From Desulfofundulus thermosubterraneus DSM 16057 (GTDB lineage: Bacteria > Bacillota > Desulfotomaculia > Desulfotomaculales > Desulfovirgulaceae): 64,000 nucleotides of DNA. This document shows positions 43,963 to 52,654 of this stretch, piece by piece (positions within the stretch are counted from its first letter, which is position 1; every line of letters starts with the position of its first letter). Location of the stretch: the NCBI RefSeq assembly GCF_900142025.1, contig NZ_FQZM01000017.1, forward strand, positions 1-64,000. Direction: 5' to 3'. The position numbers and the translations under genes are program-made. Below the pieces are notes generated by a model. It had not been told where the DNA came from. It saw only the letters and a list, made by a program, of their open reading frames with translations, and searched no databases.

Positions 43963-45207
43963 TCAATATCGCGTTCCCAGCTGTTCCACCCGCTCTTCCG
44001 GGCTGATGATGCTGGTGATGCGCACACCGAAGTTCTCGTTTACCACCACCACTTCCCCCCGGGCCACCAGAGTGCCGTTAACCAGCACCTCCACCGGCTC
44101 ATCCACCAGGGAAGAAAGTTCCACAATGGCTCCCGGAGTTAGATTCAGTACCTCTTTAATTGGCCGCCGGGTGCGGCCCAAGACTACACTGACCTTTAAG
44201 GGGATGTCCAGCAACAGCTCCAGCTTACGCTGTTCCTCTTCGCTCAAGGTGCCAAAAGCACGCCTTTCGCCGCTACTTGCCGGGGGTGGTTCCGCCCGGG
44301 CAGCTGCCGGCTGGGGTTCTGGTTTCGGAGCGGCCTCCTGCTCCCCGGCTGCCGGTTCCGGAGGGGGAGCTGTCGTTTCCGCCACCAACTGCCCCAAAAG
44401 CATGGCGGCCTCCTCTTTGGCCGTCTCCAGACTCATGATCTGCATGATCTCCGTATCCACCAGATCGCCGATGGTCATCTTGAAGGAAACCACGACAATG
44501 GGGTCTTCGGTGGGCAGCCGGTAACCGACCCCTCCTTCGGACACCTCCAGCACCGTGGTCTGGGGTGGGGAGATGTTGATGGTACGGCGGAAGATGGTGG
44601 CCAGAGAGGTGGAGGCCGTGCCGATCATCTGGTTCATGGCTTCCGATGCGGCTGAAAGCTCCAGTTCGGAAATCTGCTCGGCCACGTTGGTGCCGTCGCC
44701 GCCCATCATCAAATCGGCCATGACCATGGCGTCCTTTAACTGGATGATGAGTACGTTGAACCCCTTGAGCCCTTCCTTAAACTCCACCTGAATGATTACA
44801 TAGGGCACTTTGAAACTGGAAAAAAACTCCTCCTGGGTGCAGGTTAATACCCGGGGACTGGTAATGGTTACTTTTTGGTTCAACAGCTCCGACAGGGTGG
44901 TTGCTGCCGACCCCATGGAAATGTTGCCGATCTCCCCCAGGGCGTCCCTTTCCTCCGGGGTCAGGTTCACCGCCGGACTGCAGCCTGTGGTGGGCGCTTC
45001 ACTCTCTGCATGGCTGGTGCCTGCAGGTCCCCCCGCTGCCAGTTCCGGATTTTCCCCGGGGGCGGCTGCCGGGACCTCCACTTCCAGGGCAGGCGCAGCT
45101 GTGGCCGCCACCTCGTCCGCCGCTTCCGGCGCAGGTTCTCCGGCAGCGGCCTTTAACAGAGCGTCTATTTCTTCCTGACTTAAAAACTGACTATTATCGG
45201 ACACCAT
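43963..45207 (-). CDS. fliY: Flagellar motor switch phosphatase FliY
   Basis: 414 residues. The N-terminal LSQEEIDALLKA motif binds CheY-P. Two CheC-type phosphatase elements follow (EIGNISMGSAATTL around 100 and EAMNQMIGTASTSL around 200), then a Pro/Ala-rich linker and a C-terminal FliN domain (LLDIPLKVSVVLGRTRRPIKEVLNL to FGVRITSI). FliY removes phosphate from CheY-P at the C-ring. It overlaps fliM by 14 bp. It is the last gene of the operon in this window. Such proteins are typical of Gram-positives. Confidence 0.93.
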   Translation of the reverse strand: MVSDNSQFLSQEEIDALLKAAAGEPAPEAADEVAATAAPALEVEVPAAAPGENPELAAGGPAGTSHAESEAPTTGCSPAVNLTPEERDALGEIGNISMGSAATTLSELLNQKVTITSPRVLTCTQEEFFSSFKVPYVIIQVEFKEGLKGFNVLIIQLKDAMVMADLMMGGDGTNVAEQISELELSAASEAMNQMIGTASTSLATIFRRTINISPPQTTVLEVSEGGVGYRLPTEDPIVVVSFKMTIGDLVDTEIMQIMSLETAKEEAAMLLGQLVAETTAPPPEPAAGEQEAAPKPEPQPAAARAEPPPASSGERRAFGTLSEEEQRKLELLLDIPLKVSVVLGRTRRPIKEVLNLTPGAIVELSSLVDEPVEVLVNGTLVARGEVVVVNENFGVRITSIISPEERVEQLGTRY

Positions 45208-46189
45208 TCATTTCCTCCCCGCTGAGCGATACCACCTGCACCGCCAGGTTTTGCCCCACCCGACCGGCCTGCACGCCAAATTTACGTTCCCCTTCCACGT
45301 AAAGGTCCAGGTCCTGGTTTACATGACGGTTTAACACCAGCACGTCACCTTCCTGCAGTTGCAGCAATTCATGTACGGTGATTTCCGTTTCTCCCAGGAC
45401 TACCTGCAATTCCACCCGGGAAAACCCAAGCCAGTGGCTCAGCCGCTCCAGATCCTCGGGGCGGGGGCCCCCCACCTGGCGGCTGAACTGCTGGCGGACC
45501 GAAAGCCGGGATATCACCGGCTCCATCAATATGTACGGCAGGCAGAGATTGATAAAGCCCCGTTCTTCCTCGTTAATGGCTACGGCAAAGGTAATGAGGG
45601 CTACCACTTCGTTGGGTGAGTACAGCTGTTGCATGCGGGGATTGGATTCGATGGCTTCGACCCGGGGCTCTACGGTATAAAAATCATGCCAGGCAAGGGC
45701 CAGGTGCTCTAAAATGCGTTCCACCAGCCGTCTTACCACGGTCAGCTCAATGTCCGTCAGTTCCCTCATCTGAACGGTGGAAGTACCCGGTCCCCCAAAA
45801 AGCAGGTCCAGCATCGGAAAAACCACCTGGGTGTTGATTTCCATCAAGGCCGAGCCTTCCAGGGGCTTTAAACCAAAGACGGCCAGGGCTGTGGGACTGG
45901 GAATGGAACGGATAAATTCTTCGTAAATCATTTGCCCCACCGAGGCCATTTCCACGTTGACCGCCGTCCGCAGGTAACCGGAAAGAAAGCTGGACAAAAG
46001 CCGGGCAAAATGCTGGTGCAACATTTCCAGGGTGCGCAGGTGTTCTTTGGAAAACTTGTTCGGCCGGCGGAAGTCGTAAGGTTTAATCGGAGGAGCCGGA
46101 GGCTTTTTTACCTCCTCCAGGCTCAGCTCGCCGGAAGTAAGGGCCGCCAGAAGGGAATCTATTTCCCCCTGGCTCAGGACTTCCTGCAT
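45194..46189 (-). CDS. fliM: Flagellar motor switch protein FliM
   Basis: 331 residues. N-terminal EVLSQGEIDSLLAAL is the CheY-P docking helix. YDFRRPNKFSKEHLRTLEMLHQHFARLL and the GGPGTSTVQMRELTDIELTV stretch are classic FliM middle-domain sequence, and the C-terminal SpoA domain ends VQVVSLSGEE. It builds the C-ring and passes the CheY-P signal to FliG. It lies between cheY and fliY on one transcript. Confidence 0.95.
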   Translation of the reverse strand: MQEVLSQGEIDSLLAALTSGELSLEEVKKPPAPPIKPYDFRRPNKFSKEHLRTLEMLHQHFARLLSSFLSGYLRTAVNVEMASVGQMIYEEFIRSIPSPTALAVFGLKPLEGSALMEINTQVVFPMLDLLFGGPGTSTVQMRELTDIELTVVRRLVERILEHLALAWHDFYTVEPRVEAIESNPRMQQLYSPNEVVALITFAVAINEEERGFINLCLPYILMEPVISRLSVRQQFSRQVGGPRPEDLERLSHWLGFSRVELQVVLGETEITVHELLQLQEGDVLVLNRHVNQDLDLYVEGERKFGVQAGRVGQNLAVQVVSLSGEEMNGVR

Positions 46190-46209
46190 TCAATGTGCCC
46201 CCTTTTGTA

Positions 46210-46584
46210 TTACTTGCGGGAGCGGGCCAATACCCGCTCAATGGCCTGCAGGAGACGGTCCTGCTGGAAGGGTTTGACGATGAAGTCCCTGGCCCCGGCC
46301 TGGATGGCGTCCATGACCATGGCCTGCTGGCCCATGGCACTGACCATGACGATGCTGGCGTTGGGATCAATGGCTCTAATGGCCTTAACCGCCTCAATAC
46401 CGTCCATCTCGGGCATGGTGATGTCCATGGTGACAATATCGGGCTTTAATTCGGCGTACATCTCAACGGCCTGCTTGCCGTTTTCGGCTTCCCCCGCCAC
46501 TTCGTAGCCGTTTTTGGTGACGATGTTTTTAATCATCATACGCATGAAGGCGGCGTCATCAACAACCAGGATCCTTTTACCCAT
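46210..46584 (-). CDS. cheY: Chemotaxis response regulator CheY
   Basis: 124 residues, a lone receiver domain. The acidic pocket (VVDDAAF, residues 8-9), phospho-Asp in DIVTMDITMPEMDG (about 53), the switch threonine replaced by serine in MVSAMGQQ, and Lys in IVKPFQQ are all visible. Phosphorylated CheY binds FliM/FliY and changes rotation. It sits between cheC and fliM. No output domain is present. Confidence 0.93.
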   Translation of the reverse strand: MGKRILVVDDAAFMRMMIKNIVTKNGYEVAGEAENGKQAVEMYAELKPDIVTMDITMPEMDGIEAVKAIRAIDPNASIVMVSAMGQQAMVMDAIQAGARDFIVKPFQQDRLLQAIERVLARSRK

Positions 46585-46614
46585 GCTGTTTCCCCCTCAC
46601 ATATATTGAGCGCT

Positions 46615-47235
46615 CTACCCTTCGTTGAAACCGAGAGCGGCCATCAAACGGTCTATGGCACCCGGTTCGGTGAGCAGGAAAAAATGTCCTTTGATCAATG
46701 TTTCATCCTCATGGAATAGTTCGGTTTCAATAACCAGCACCTGTTCTTCCACTCTGCCGGCGGCCACCATCAGGGAAGTTAGCACCGCCCCCAGCATGTC
46801 GAAGGCAAACAGCGGCACGGTGGTAATCATGTTCAAACCCGTCATCATGCTGATGGCGCTGACAAAGGAACCCGTAAGCACATTGCCGATTTCCTTTATT
46901 GCCGACTGGGCCAATTCGTCCAGTTCCTCGGTGGTTCCCACCGGCAGCCCCATGAGCATATCCACCAGGTGGAGGGTGCTTTCCCCGTCAAAAATATATA
47001 AGACTATTCCCGGCGCATCGCCCAGCACCCGCAGGCTCACGCATCCCACCAGCTCCTCGTAGCCCCCCACCAGTTCAATCATTTCTTCAAAGGGCAGAAA
47101 GCTGCTGCGGGGCACGCGCATGTTCACCCGCCGGTTAATTAGCTGGGCGAGGGAAGTTACGGCGTTGCCCAGCCCGATATTGCCAACTTCTTTAAGGGCG
47201 TCCAGTTCCACCGGTGAAAGATGCCTGTAGCTCAA
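46615..47235 (-). CDS. cheC: CheY-P phosphatase CheC
   Basis: 206 residues with two CheC motifs, ALKEVGNIGLGNAV (about 15-28) and SAIKEIGNVLTGSFVSAI (about 110), each giving the E..N pair used to strip phosphate from CheY-P. It contains no FliN domain, unlike FliY. It binds CheD in B. subtilis, and cheD lies two genes upstream here. The gene overlaps cheR by four bases. Confidence 0.9.
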   Translation of the reverse strand: MSYRHLSPVELDALKEVGNIGLGNAVTSLAQLINRRVNMRVPRSSFLPFEEMIELVGGYEELVGCVSLRVLGDAPGIVLYIFDGESTLHLVDMLMGLPVGTTEELDELAQSAIKEIGNVLTGSFVSAISMMTGLNMITTVPLFAFDMLGAVLTSLMVAAGRVEEQVLVIETELFHEDETLIKGHFFLLTEPGAIDRLMAALGFNEG

Positions 47236-48026
47236 AAGCCCCCCCCCTTTGCCTCCCGCTTGCGGTAAAAACAGGTGCGCAATTTTTCCAGCCCCAGTTC
47301 CTGATAATTAAAGATCATCTCGCTTCCTCCAATAAACAGTACCCCTCCCGGGGCCAGGGCCCGGGCAAGTTTCTCGTTCAGCCTGTCCTGGGCTTCCCGG
47401 GTGAAATAAATGGTTACGTTGCGGCACAGGATCAGGTCGTAACCCTGACCAAAAGGATCGTTCAGCAGGTCGTGGCGCCGGAAGGCCACCCGCCGGCGAA
47501 ATTTTTCATTTATGACGTACAGACCGTCTTCCCGGTCAAAAAACCGGGCCAGCCGCTGCGGGCTAACGTTGCGTACAACCTCGGGAGGATACCGGCCTTC
47601 TTTTGCTTTGACCAGGATGTTTTGATCTATGTCCGTAGCCTCCAGGTGGTGCAGGTGCCCCGGGGTAAGCTCTTCCAGGATGATGGCCACCGAGTACGGT
47701 TCGGCACCCGCTGCGCAGCCGGCGCTCCATATTTTTAACGTTCTTTTTTCTTTTAAAAGGGCCGGTAGAATAATGCTCTCCAGCTCCCGGAACCTTTCCG
47801 GGTCCCGGAAAAACTCCGATACGTTTATGGTCAGGTAGTCCAGAAAGGATTGGTAAGCCCAGGGGTCATCCTTTAGTTTTTGGAATAATGCTCCATAACC
47901 GGCAAGCTGTTGCCGCACCAGGTAGGCATCCAGCCGCCTTTTGAGCTGGGTTTCCTTGTAGCTGTTCAGGTCCAGGCGAAAGTGCTGGCGCATCATTTCT
48001 TTGAACCGGGTAAAATCCATGGTCAA
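47232..48026 (-). CDS. cheR: Chemotaxis receptor methyltransferase CheR
   Basis: 264 residues. The N-terminal helical domain ends at YQSFLDYLTINVSEFFRDPERF. The SAM-binding domain has KIWSAGCAAGAEPYSVAIIL, EATDIDQNILVKAKEG and YDLILCRNVTIYF. It methylates glutamates on chemoreceptors. It overlaps cheD and cheC by four bases each. No CheB is in the window, so receptor demethylation must be encoded elsewhere. Confidence 0.94.
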   Translation of the reverse strand: MTMDFTRFKEMMRQHFRLDLNSYKETQLKRRLDAYLVRQQLAGYGALFQKLKDDPWAYQSFLDYLTINVSEFFRDPERFRELESIILPALLKEKRTLKIWSAGCAAGAEPYSVAIILEELTPGHLHHLEATDIDQNILVKAKEGRYPPEVVRNVSPQRLARFFDREDGLYVINEKFRRRVAFRRHDLLNDPFGQGYDLILCRNVTIYFTREAQDRLNEKLARALAPGGVLFIGGSEMIFNYQELGLEKLRTCFYRKREAKGGGF

Positions 48027-48532
48027 ATCACCTTCAATTTGCTCCCCAGCATGCGGATACTTACCTGGCCATTGCTGGTGTCGAAAATCATGGTCCGTCC
48101 GCGGTTGCCTCCCACCTCTTCGGCCAGGATGGGAATACCTGCTTCCTTTAACAGCGCCCGGGCCTTTTCCACGTTGCGCTGTCCGATATTCAGGATCATT
48201 TTGTTGTCCAGACCCGAGAACATCTGGGCTCCTCCCACCAGCTTGGCCTGGAGGCGGTTCAGATGGGCGCCGTTTTTTCTCATCTCGTCAATCAATAGTG
48301 GAATGCCCAGGTCGGCAAATTTAGCCGGCTTGGTAACGTTGTTGAACTGGGTGCTGTCGGGAAGCATCAGGTGCAAAAGCCCGCCCAGTTTAAGCACGGG
48401 ATCGTAAAGGCTGACCCCCACGCAGGAGCCCAGGCCCAGGGTAATCAGCCGGGCCGGCTCCCTGCCAATCTTGTAATCGGCTATACCTACCTGTATTTCC
48501 ACAGGGTTGTTACCAACCTTGGCCGGCTCCAT
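48023..48532 (-). CDS. cheD: Chemoreceptor glutamine deamidase CheD
   Basis: About 169 residues. TLGLGSCVGVSLYDP holds the catalytic cysteine and LLHLMLPDS the histidine. CheD deamidates receptor glutamines and stimulates CheC. I start it at ATG 48532, with AGGAGGA upstream; the frame extends further but without a site. It overlaps cheR by four bases. Confidence 0.93.
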   Translation of the reverse strand: MEPAKVGNNPVEIQVGIADYKIGREPARLITLGLGSCVGVSLYDPVLKLGGLLHLMLPDSTQFNNVTKPAKFADLGIPLLIDEMRKNGAHLNRLQAKLVGGAQMFSGLDNKMILNIGQRNVEKARALLKEAGIPILAEEVGGNRGRTMIFDTSNGQVSIRMLGSKLKVI

Positions 48533-48594
48533 TCCATTCCTCCTTTTGGGGCTGCCTGCCGGGGTTTTTCGTCTGTCCCCGGCCAGTACCGGTT

Positions 48595-49395
48595 TTACTT
48601 GCGCAGGTTGTTGGCCATACTCCACATTTCATCGGCCGAGCTGATTACCCGTAAATCCATCTGGTAGGCGCGCTGGGCTTCGATAAGTCCGGTTAACTCG
48701 GTGGTCAGGTCTGCGTTGGAGGCCTCCAAACAGCCCTGGATTAAAGTACCCGCGCTGCCGGTTCCCGGATAATATTCCGCTGCTTCGCCACTGGCTGCCG
48801 TGGCCAGGTAGAGGTTTTCCCCCCGGGCGGCAAGACCCGCCGGATTGGTAAAGGAGTAAAGGGCGAGCCGGCCCACCTCTTCCTGTTGCCGATCACTGTT
48901 TATTATCGTCACCCGCCCGTCGGAATGAAGGGTGACGGACTGATATCCGGGGGGCAAAATTATTTCCGGTTCCAGGGGATAGCCCTGCAGGGTGACCAGG
49001 CGGCCGTCCGTATCCACGGTCAGCCTGCCGGCTCTGGTGTAGGCGTATTCGCCGCCGGGAAGAAGCACCCGGAGAAAACCTTCGCCCTGGATGGCCACAT
49101 CAAGCGGCCGGTTGGTACGGACCAAGCCGCCGGGGCGAAAGTCCCGGGAAACGGCGGCCACCCGCACACCACTTCCCTCCGGGGGCGTGGGGCCGGGGGT
49201 GTTTGCTCCCGGCGGGGTCAACCTTTCGGCGGGTATACCTTCCCGGCCCATTTCCTGGTAGAGCAGGTCGGCAAAACTGACCCCCTGCTTTTTGTAGCCG
49301 TATGTGTTTATGTTGGCCAGATTGTTGGCGCAGGTATCCAGGCGGATCTGCTGGGCAGTTAGCCCCGCAGCACCGGTCGAAAGGGCTCGCAGCAT
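48595..49395 (-). CDS. flgG: Flagellar basal-body rod protein FlgG
   Basis: 266 residues with the N-terminal STGAAGLTAQQIRLDTCANNLANINTYGYKK and C-terminal EASNADLTTELTGLIEAQRAYQMDLRVI, the conserved D0 ends of rod/hook proteins. The length and the LDVAIQGEGFLRV segment match FlgG, the distal rod. In Gram-positives without outer rings it carries the hook. The neighbour flgF is 67 bp upstream; cheD follows 62 bp downstream. Confidence 0.88.
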   Translation of the reverse strand: MLRALSTGAAGLTAQQIRLDTCANNLANINTYGYKKQGVSFADLLYQEMGREGIPAERLTPPGANTPGPTPPEGSGVRVAAVSRDFRPGGLVRTNRPLDVAIQGEGFLRVLLPGGEYAYTRAGRLTVDTDGRLVTLQGYPLEPEIILPPGYQSVTLHSDGRVTIINSDRQQEEVGRLALYSFTNPAGLAARGENLYLATAASGEAAEYYPGTGSAGTLIQGCLEASNADLTTELTGLIEAQRAYQMDLRVISSADEMWSMANNLRK

Positions 49396-49462
49396 GGGAT
49401 CACCTCATTAAGATATGTTTTGTTGCCCGGGCGGCAGGTCGTTTCTATGTGAAGGAAAGGCG

Positions 49463-50233
49463 TTACCGCAGCGCTCCCACCCGGTTGACCGCCAGATCCA
49501 GAAGCTGGTCCTGGGCCTGCAGGATGCGCTGGTTGGCCTCGTAGGAACGGATGGCACTGACCAGCTGCACCATGGAAGCAGCGGGGTCCACATTGGCTCC
49601 TTCGAGATAGCCCTGGCACACTTCGGGATTGACCGCCGGCTGGGCGCTGCCGGCCGGAGCCGTATAGTAGTTGTCTCCGGTTTTGGCCAGCAGGTTGAGA
49701 TCGGCAAACTGTACTATACGCAGGCGGTCTATTGTTCCCTGCCCGGGCCGGATAATTTCTCCCCCGGCAGTTATGTGGAAATCGTCCTTCTCCACCTGCA
49801 CCGGCCCGGTTTCCCCCAGCACCCGGTTGCCCCGGGAGTCCACCAGGTAGCCCTCGCCGTCTATGGCCAGCTCTCCATCCCGGGTGTAACGTTCCCCCTG
49901 TGGTGTTTGAACCACCAGAAATGCATTGGCGGTGGCCAGGGCCAGGTGGGTGTTTTTGCCCGTGGCTTTGAGGGAACCGGGGGAAAAATTGGTGACCACC
50001 CGCGTGATGGCTGCGCCCTGGTTGGTTACGCCCACATAGCGCCAGCGGGGCCCGGTTCTCGCGGGTCCCCGGTCCTGCTGTTCCACCAGCAGGAGTTCGG
50101 GAAAAGGTTTTTGAATGACGCCGTCTGCCTTGAAGCCGCTGGTAGAGGCGTTGGCCAGGTTGTTGGCCAGCACGTCCAGCCGGGCTTGCTGCACGCCCAG
50201 GCCGGAAGCGGCGGTATAAATGCCACGGATCAT
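49463..50233 (-). CDS. flgF: Flagellar basal-body rod protein FlgF
   Basis: 256 residues. MIRGIYTAASGLGVQQARLDVLANNLANASTSGFK and the ending MVQLVSAIRSYEANQRILQAQDQLLDLAVNRVG are the D0 helices of the FlgF/FlhO group. The middle holds HLALATANAFLVVQTPQGERYTRDGEL. It forms part of the rod between FlgC and FlgG. Paired tandemly with flgG, as flhO/flhP in Bacillus. Confidence 0.87.
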   Translation of the reverse strand: MIRGIYTAASGLGVQQARLDVLANNLANASTSGFKADGVIQKPFPELLLVEQQDRGPARTGPRWRYVGVTNQGAAITRVVTNFSPGSLKATGKNTHLALATANAFLVVQTPQGERYTRDGELAIDGEGYLVDSRGNRVLGETGPVQVEKDDFHITAGGEIIRPGQGTIDRLRIVQFADLNLLAKTGDNYYTAPAGSAQPAVNPEVCQGYLEGANVDPAASMVQLVSAIRSYEANQRILQAQDQLLDLAVNRVGALR

Positions 50234-50293
50234 GATCAGGGTTCCCCCTTAAAAAGTATTGGAGATTGCCATCGGTACGGGTTTCAAAATTTA

Positions 50294-51046
50294 TCAGCTT
50301 AATTCCGCCAGCTTCTTGCGCAGGCGGTTGATGGCCCGGCTGTGCAGCTGGCATACCCTTGATTCGGAAACTTCCAGCACGGCCCCGATTTCCTTTAAAG
50401 TGAGCCCCTCCTGGTAGTACAGGGCCAGCACCAGCTGATCCTTTTCCGGCAGGCTGGCCACGGCCCGGGCCAGCAGTTCCTTGTTTTCCTCCTCCATAAT
50501 GCGGTCCAGGGGGTCGGGGCTGGTCTCGTCGGGCAACAGGTCCCCCAGCCGGACGGGCTCACCGTTGCCTGTGGCCACCATTTCATCCAGGGAAAGGGTG
50601 AACAGGCGGTACAGCTGGCTGTCCAGGTAGTGCACTTCGGCCTGGGAAATACCCATTTCCTGCGCCACCGCCTCCATGGGTACCTTTTCCTGGTGCAGGT
50701 TTTCCAGCTTATCCCGGGCAACCCTGAGCCGCTGTAATTTGTACCACAGGGTGCGGGGCACCCAGTTGGCCCGGCGCACCTCATCCAGCATGGCTCCCCG
50801 CACCCGGGTACTGGCGTAGGCTTCAAAATTGCACCCCAGGTCGGGGTCAAATTTGTCAATTGCTTCTATTAATCCAAAAATCCCGCAGCTTTCCAGGTCC
50901 TCCTGGCTCAAGCATACAGGCAGCTTGACAGCCAACCGGCCGGCCAGATACTTGACCAGCCAGAGGTAAGACAGAATGAGCTGGTGGCGGATTTCCGGGC
51001 TCCTTGTTCGCTTGTACTCCTGCCAGAGCTTTTCTTTATTATCCAC
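50294..51046 (-). CDS. sigD: Flagellar sigma factor SigD/FliA
   Basis: 250 residues, group 3 sigma factor. Region 2 (YLWLVKYLAGRLAVKLP ... FGLIEAIDKFDPDLGCNFEAYASTRVRGAMLDEVR), region 3 (LHQEKVPMEAVAQEMGIS) and region 4 (LPEKDQLVLALYYQEGLTLKEIGAVLEVSESRVCQLHSRAI) are all seen. It directs late flagellar and chemotaxis promoters. It is followed by flgF and preceded four bases away by the PilZ gene. Confidence 0.94.
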   Translation of the reverse strand: MDNKEKLWQEYKRTRSPEIRHQLILSYLWLVKYLAGRLAVKLPVCLSQEDLESCGIFGLIEAIDKFDPDLGCNFEAYASTRVRGAMLDEVRRANWVPRTLWYKLQRLRVARDKLENLHQEKVPMEAVAQEMGISQAEVHYLDSQLYRLFTLSLDEMVATGNGEPVRLGDLLPDETSPDPLDRIMEEENKELLARAVASLPEKDQLVLALYYQEGLTLKEIGAVLEVSESRVCQLHSRAINRLRKKLAELS

Positions 51047-51050
51047 GCTC

Positions 51051-51695
51051 TCACATCCTGGTGAGCCGGGTCTGTTGGGCCATACACTGGAAAATGTAGC
51101 GCATGATCAGATCCTGCTGGGCGGTTGTAATATCCACAAACTCCAGGGCTACGTGGTATTTTGACTTTTCCCTTTCCTGAAGACGCACCACCCGGCCCCG
51201 GAGTTCCATTTTCCGGGCACCGGTGCGCAGGGGCAGGTTGAACTCCACCAGCAGTTCCCTGCCGGGTAGGACCGGTTCGTCCATGGCCAGAAGCATACCC
51301 CCGCCGCTGATGTCCACCGTAAAGGATTTTTTGTACCGGGGGCGGCGGTTTTTCTCCGGAGGATGGGCGTAGTGGACCTCGAGGAGAGTCTTCAGACGCA
51401 CGTGCTGGCGCTGTTGCACCCGCTGGCAATCTCCCGTGGGAGCCAGGCGGTAAAGTGGTATGGCTTCTATGGTACGCCCCAGGCAGCGGGCGGGGAAAAT
51501 GAAGCTGGCATTTTCGTCGAAAAAACGGATCTTTACATTATCGCCCGGCGTCAAGACGAGCACATCCCCCCGCAGGCGGGGCAGGGCGATGTGCAGTTCA
51601 CCGCCTTTGATGTCCTGGATGGTGGAGGCATACCAGTCCCTTTCCCCCTCCCTTGCCACCTGTATCTTCTGGTTTATCCTGAGCTGGTCCAACAA
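51051..51695 (-). CDS. PilZ-domain flagellar brake-like protein
   Basis: 214 residues. The N-terminal YcgR-like half (1-95) is beta-rich. The C-terminal PilZ domain has the c-di-GMP-binding RQHVR (about 103) and DISGGGM (about 137) motifs. YcgR/YpfA-type proteins slow the motor when c-di-GMP is high. Its position between flhG and sigD supports a motility role. Both c-di-GMP motifs are intact. Confidence 0.88.
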   Translation of the reverse strand: MLDQLRINQKIQVAREGERDWYASTIQDIKGGELHIALPRLRGDVLVLTPGDNVKIRFFDENASFIFPARCLGRTIEAIPLYRLAPTGDCQRVQQRQHVRLKTLLEVHYAHPPEKNRRPRYKKSFTVDISGGGMLLAMDEPVLPGRELLVEFNLPLRTGARKMELRGRVVRLQEREKSKYHVALEFVDITTAQQDLIMRYIFQCMAQQTRLTRM

Positions 51696-51721
51696 TATGC
51701 GTGACCTCCCGTACAGTTTCC

Positions 51722-52654
51722 CTAACGGTCAAATAACCTGGCCAGGCGTTGCACAAAACCCCGAAATCCCGGTCGGGGCGGTTCCTCCCGGAACCCGCCG
51801 CCGGTGAGGCAGAGGGCCATGGCGGCTACACTTCTGGCGGGCTGGGAGCGGGGTTCCGCCAGGTAAAAAGGCCTCTGGTTTCGCACGGCCCGGATCACCG
51901 CCCGGTCTTCATGGATGGCACCCAGGTAGGTCACCGGCAGACCCAGAAAACGGTCGGCCACCGTTCCCACCCGGCGGACCGTGGCCAGGGCCTCCTGTTC
52001 GCTGCCGGCCCGGTTGACTGCAAGCAGGACCTCCCGGTGTACCTTGAAGCGGGCCAGTACCTTGATCAAGCTGTAACCGTCGGTGAGGGAAGTGGGTTCA
52101 GGGGTGATGACCACGATTACTTCCCCGGCGGCAGCCAGAAAGCCCAGCACATTTTTGGAAAGACCCGCCCCCGTATCGATGAGAATGAAGTCGGCCAGGT
52201 TATCCAAAAGGGCCAGGGATGTAAGCAGCCTTTGCCAGCGGGCCCGGTCCAGGTTGGCCAGTTCCAAAAAACCGGAACCGCCGGAAATGAACTGCACCCC
52301 TCCCGGAGCGGGCACCAGCACTTCCCGGATATCCCGGTCCCTGTAGAGGCAGTCGTAGAGGGTACAGGGAGGGCTTATTCCCAGGAGCACTTCCACATTG
52401 GCGAGGCCCAGGTCGGCGTCCAGGATAATCACCCGCTGATTTAAAGCGGCCAGGGCCAGTCCCAGGTTTACCGTCAGGTTGCTTTTGCCCACCCCGCCTT
52501 TGCCGCTGGTGACGGCGATGACCCGGGCCACGGCAGTCCGGGACTCCGCTGACGGAACCACGTCTTCATCCGGGTTGACGCCTGCCGGGGGGCTGCCACC
52601 CGGTACGCGGCCGAAGATGCGCCCCCCCTTAACCCCGGAAGCCCGCCCCCACAT
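51722..52654 (-). CDS. flhG: Flagellar number regulator FlhG (MinD-like ATPase)
   Basis: 310 residues. A 45-residue leader precedes the deviant Walker A AVTSGKGGVGKSNLTVNLGLAL, then IILDADLGLANVEVLLG and ADFILIDTGAGLSKNVLGF. FlhG acts with FlhF to set flagellar number and C-ring assembly. It overlaps flhF by 26 bp, so the first residues may not be used; an internal start nearer Walker A is possible. A basic C-terminal amphipathic helix (FVQRLARLFDR) fits membrane binding. Confidence 0.92.
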   Translation of the reverse strand: MWGRASGVKGGRIFGRVPGGSPPAGVNPDEDVVPSAESRTAVARVIAVTSGKGGVGKSNLTVNLGLALAALNQRVIILDADLGLANVEVLLGISPPCTLYDCLYRDRDIREVLVPAPGGVQFISGGSGFLELANLDRARWQRLLTSLALLDNLADFILIDTGAGLSKNVLGFLAAAGEVIVVITPEPTSLTDGYSLIKVLARFKVHREVLLAVNRAGSEQEALATVRRVGTVADRFLGLPVTYLGAIHEDRAVIRAVRNQRPFYLAEPRSQPARSVAAMALCLTGGGFREEPPRPGFRGFVQRLARLFDR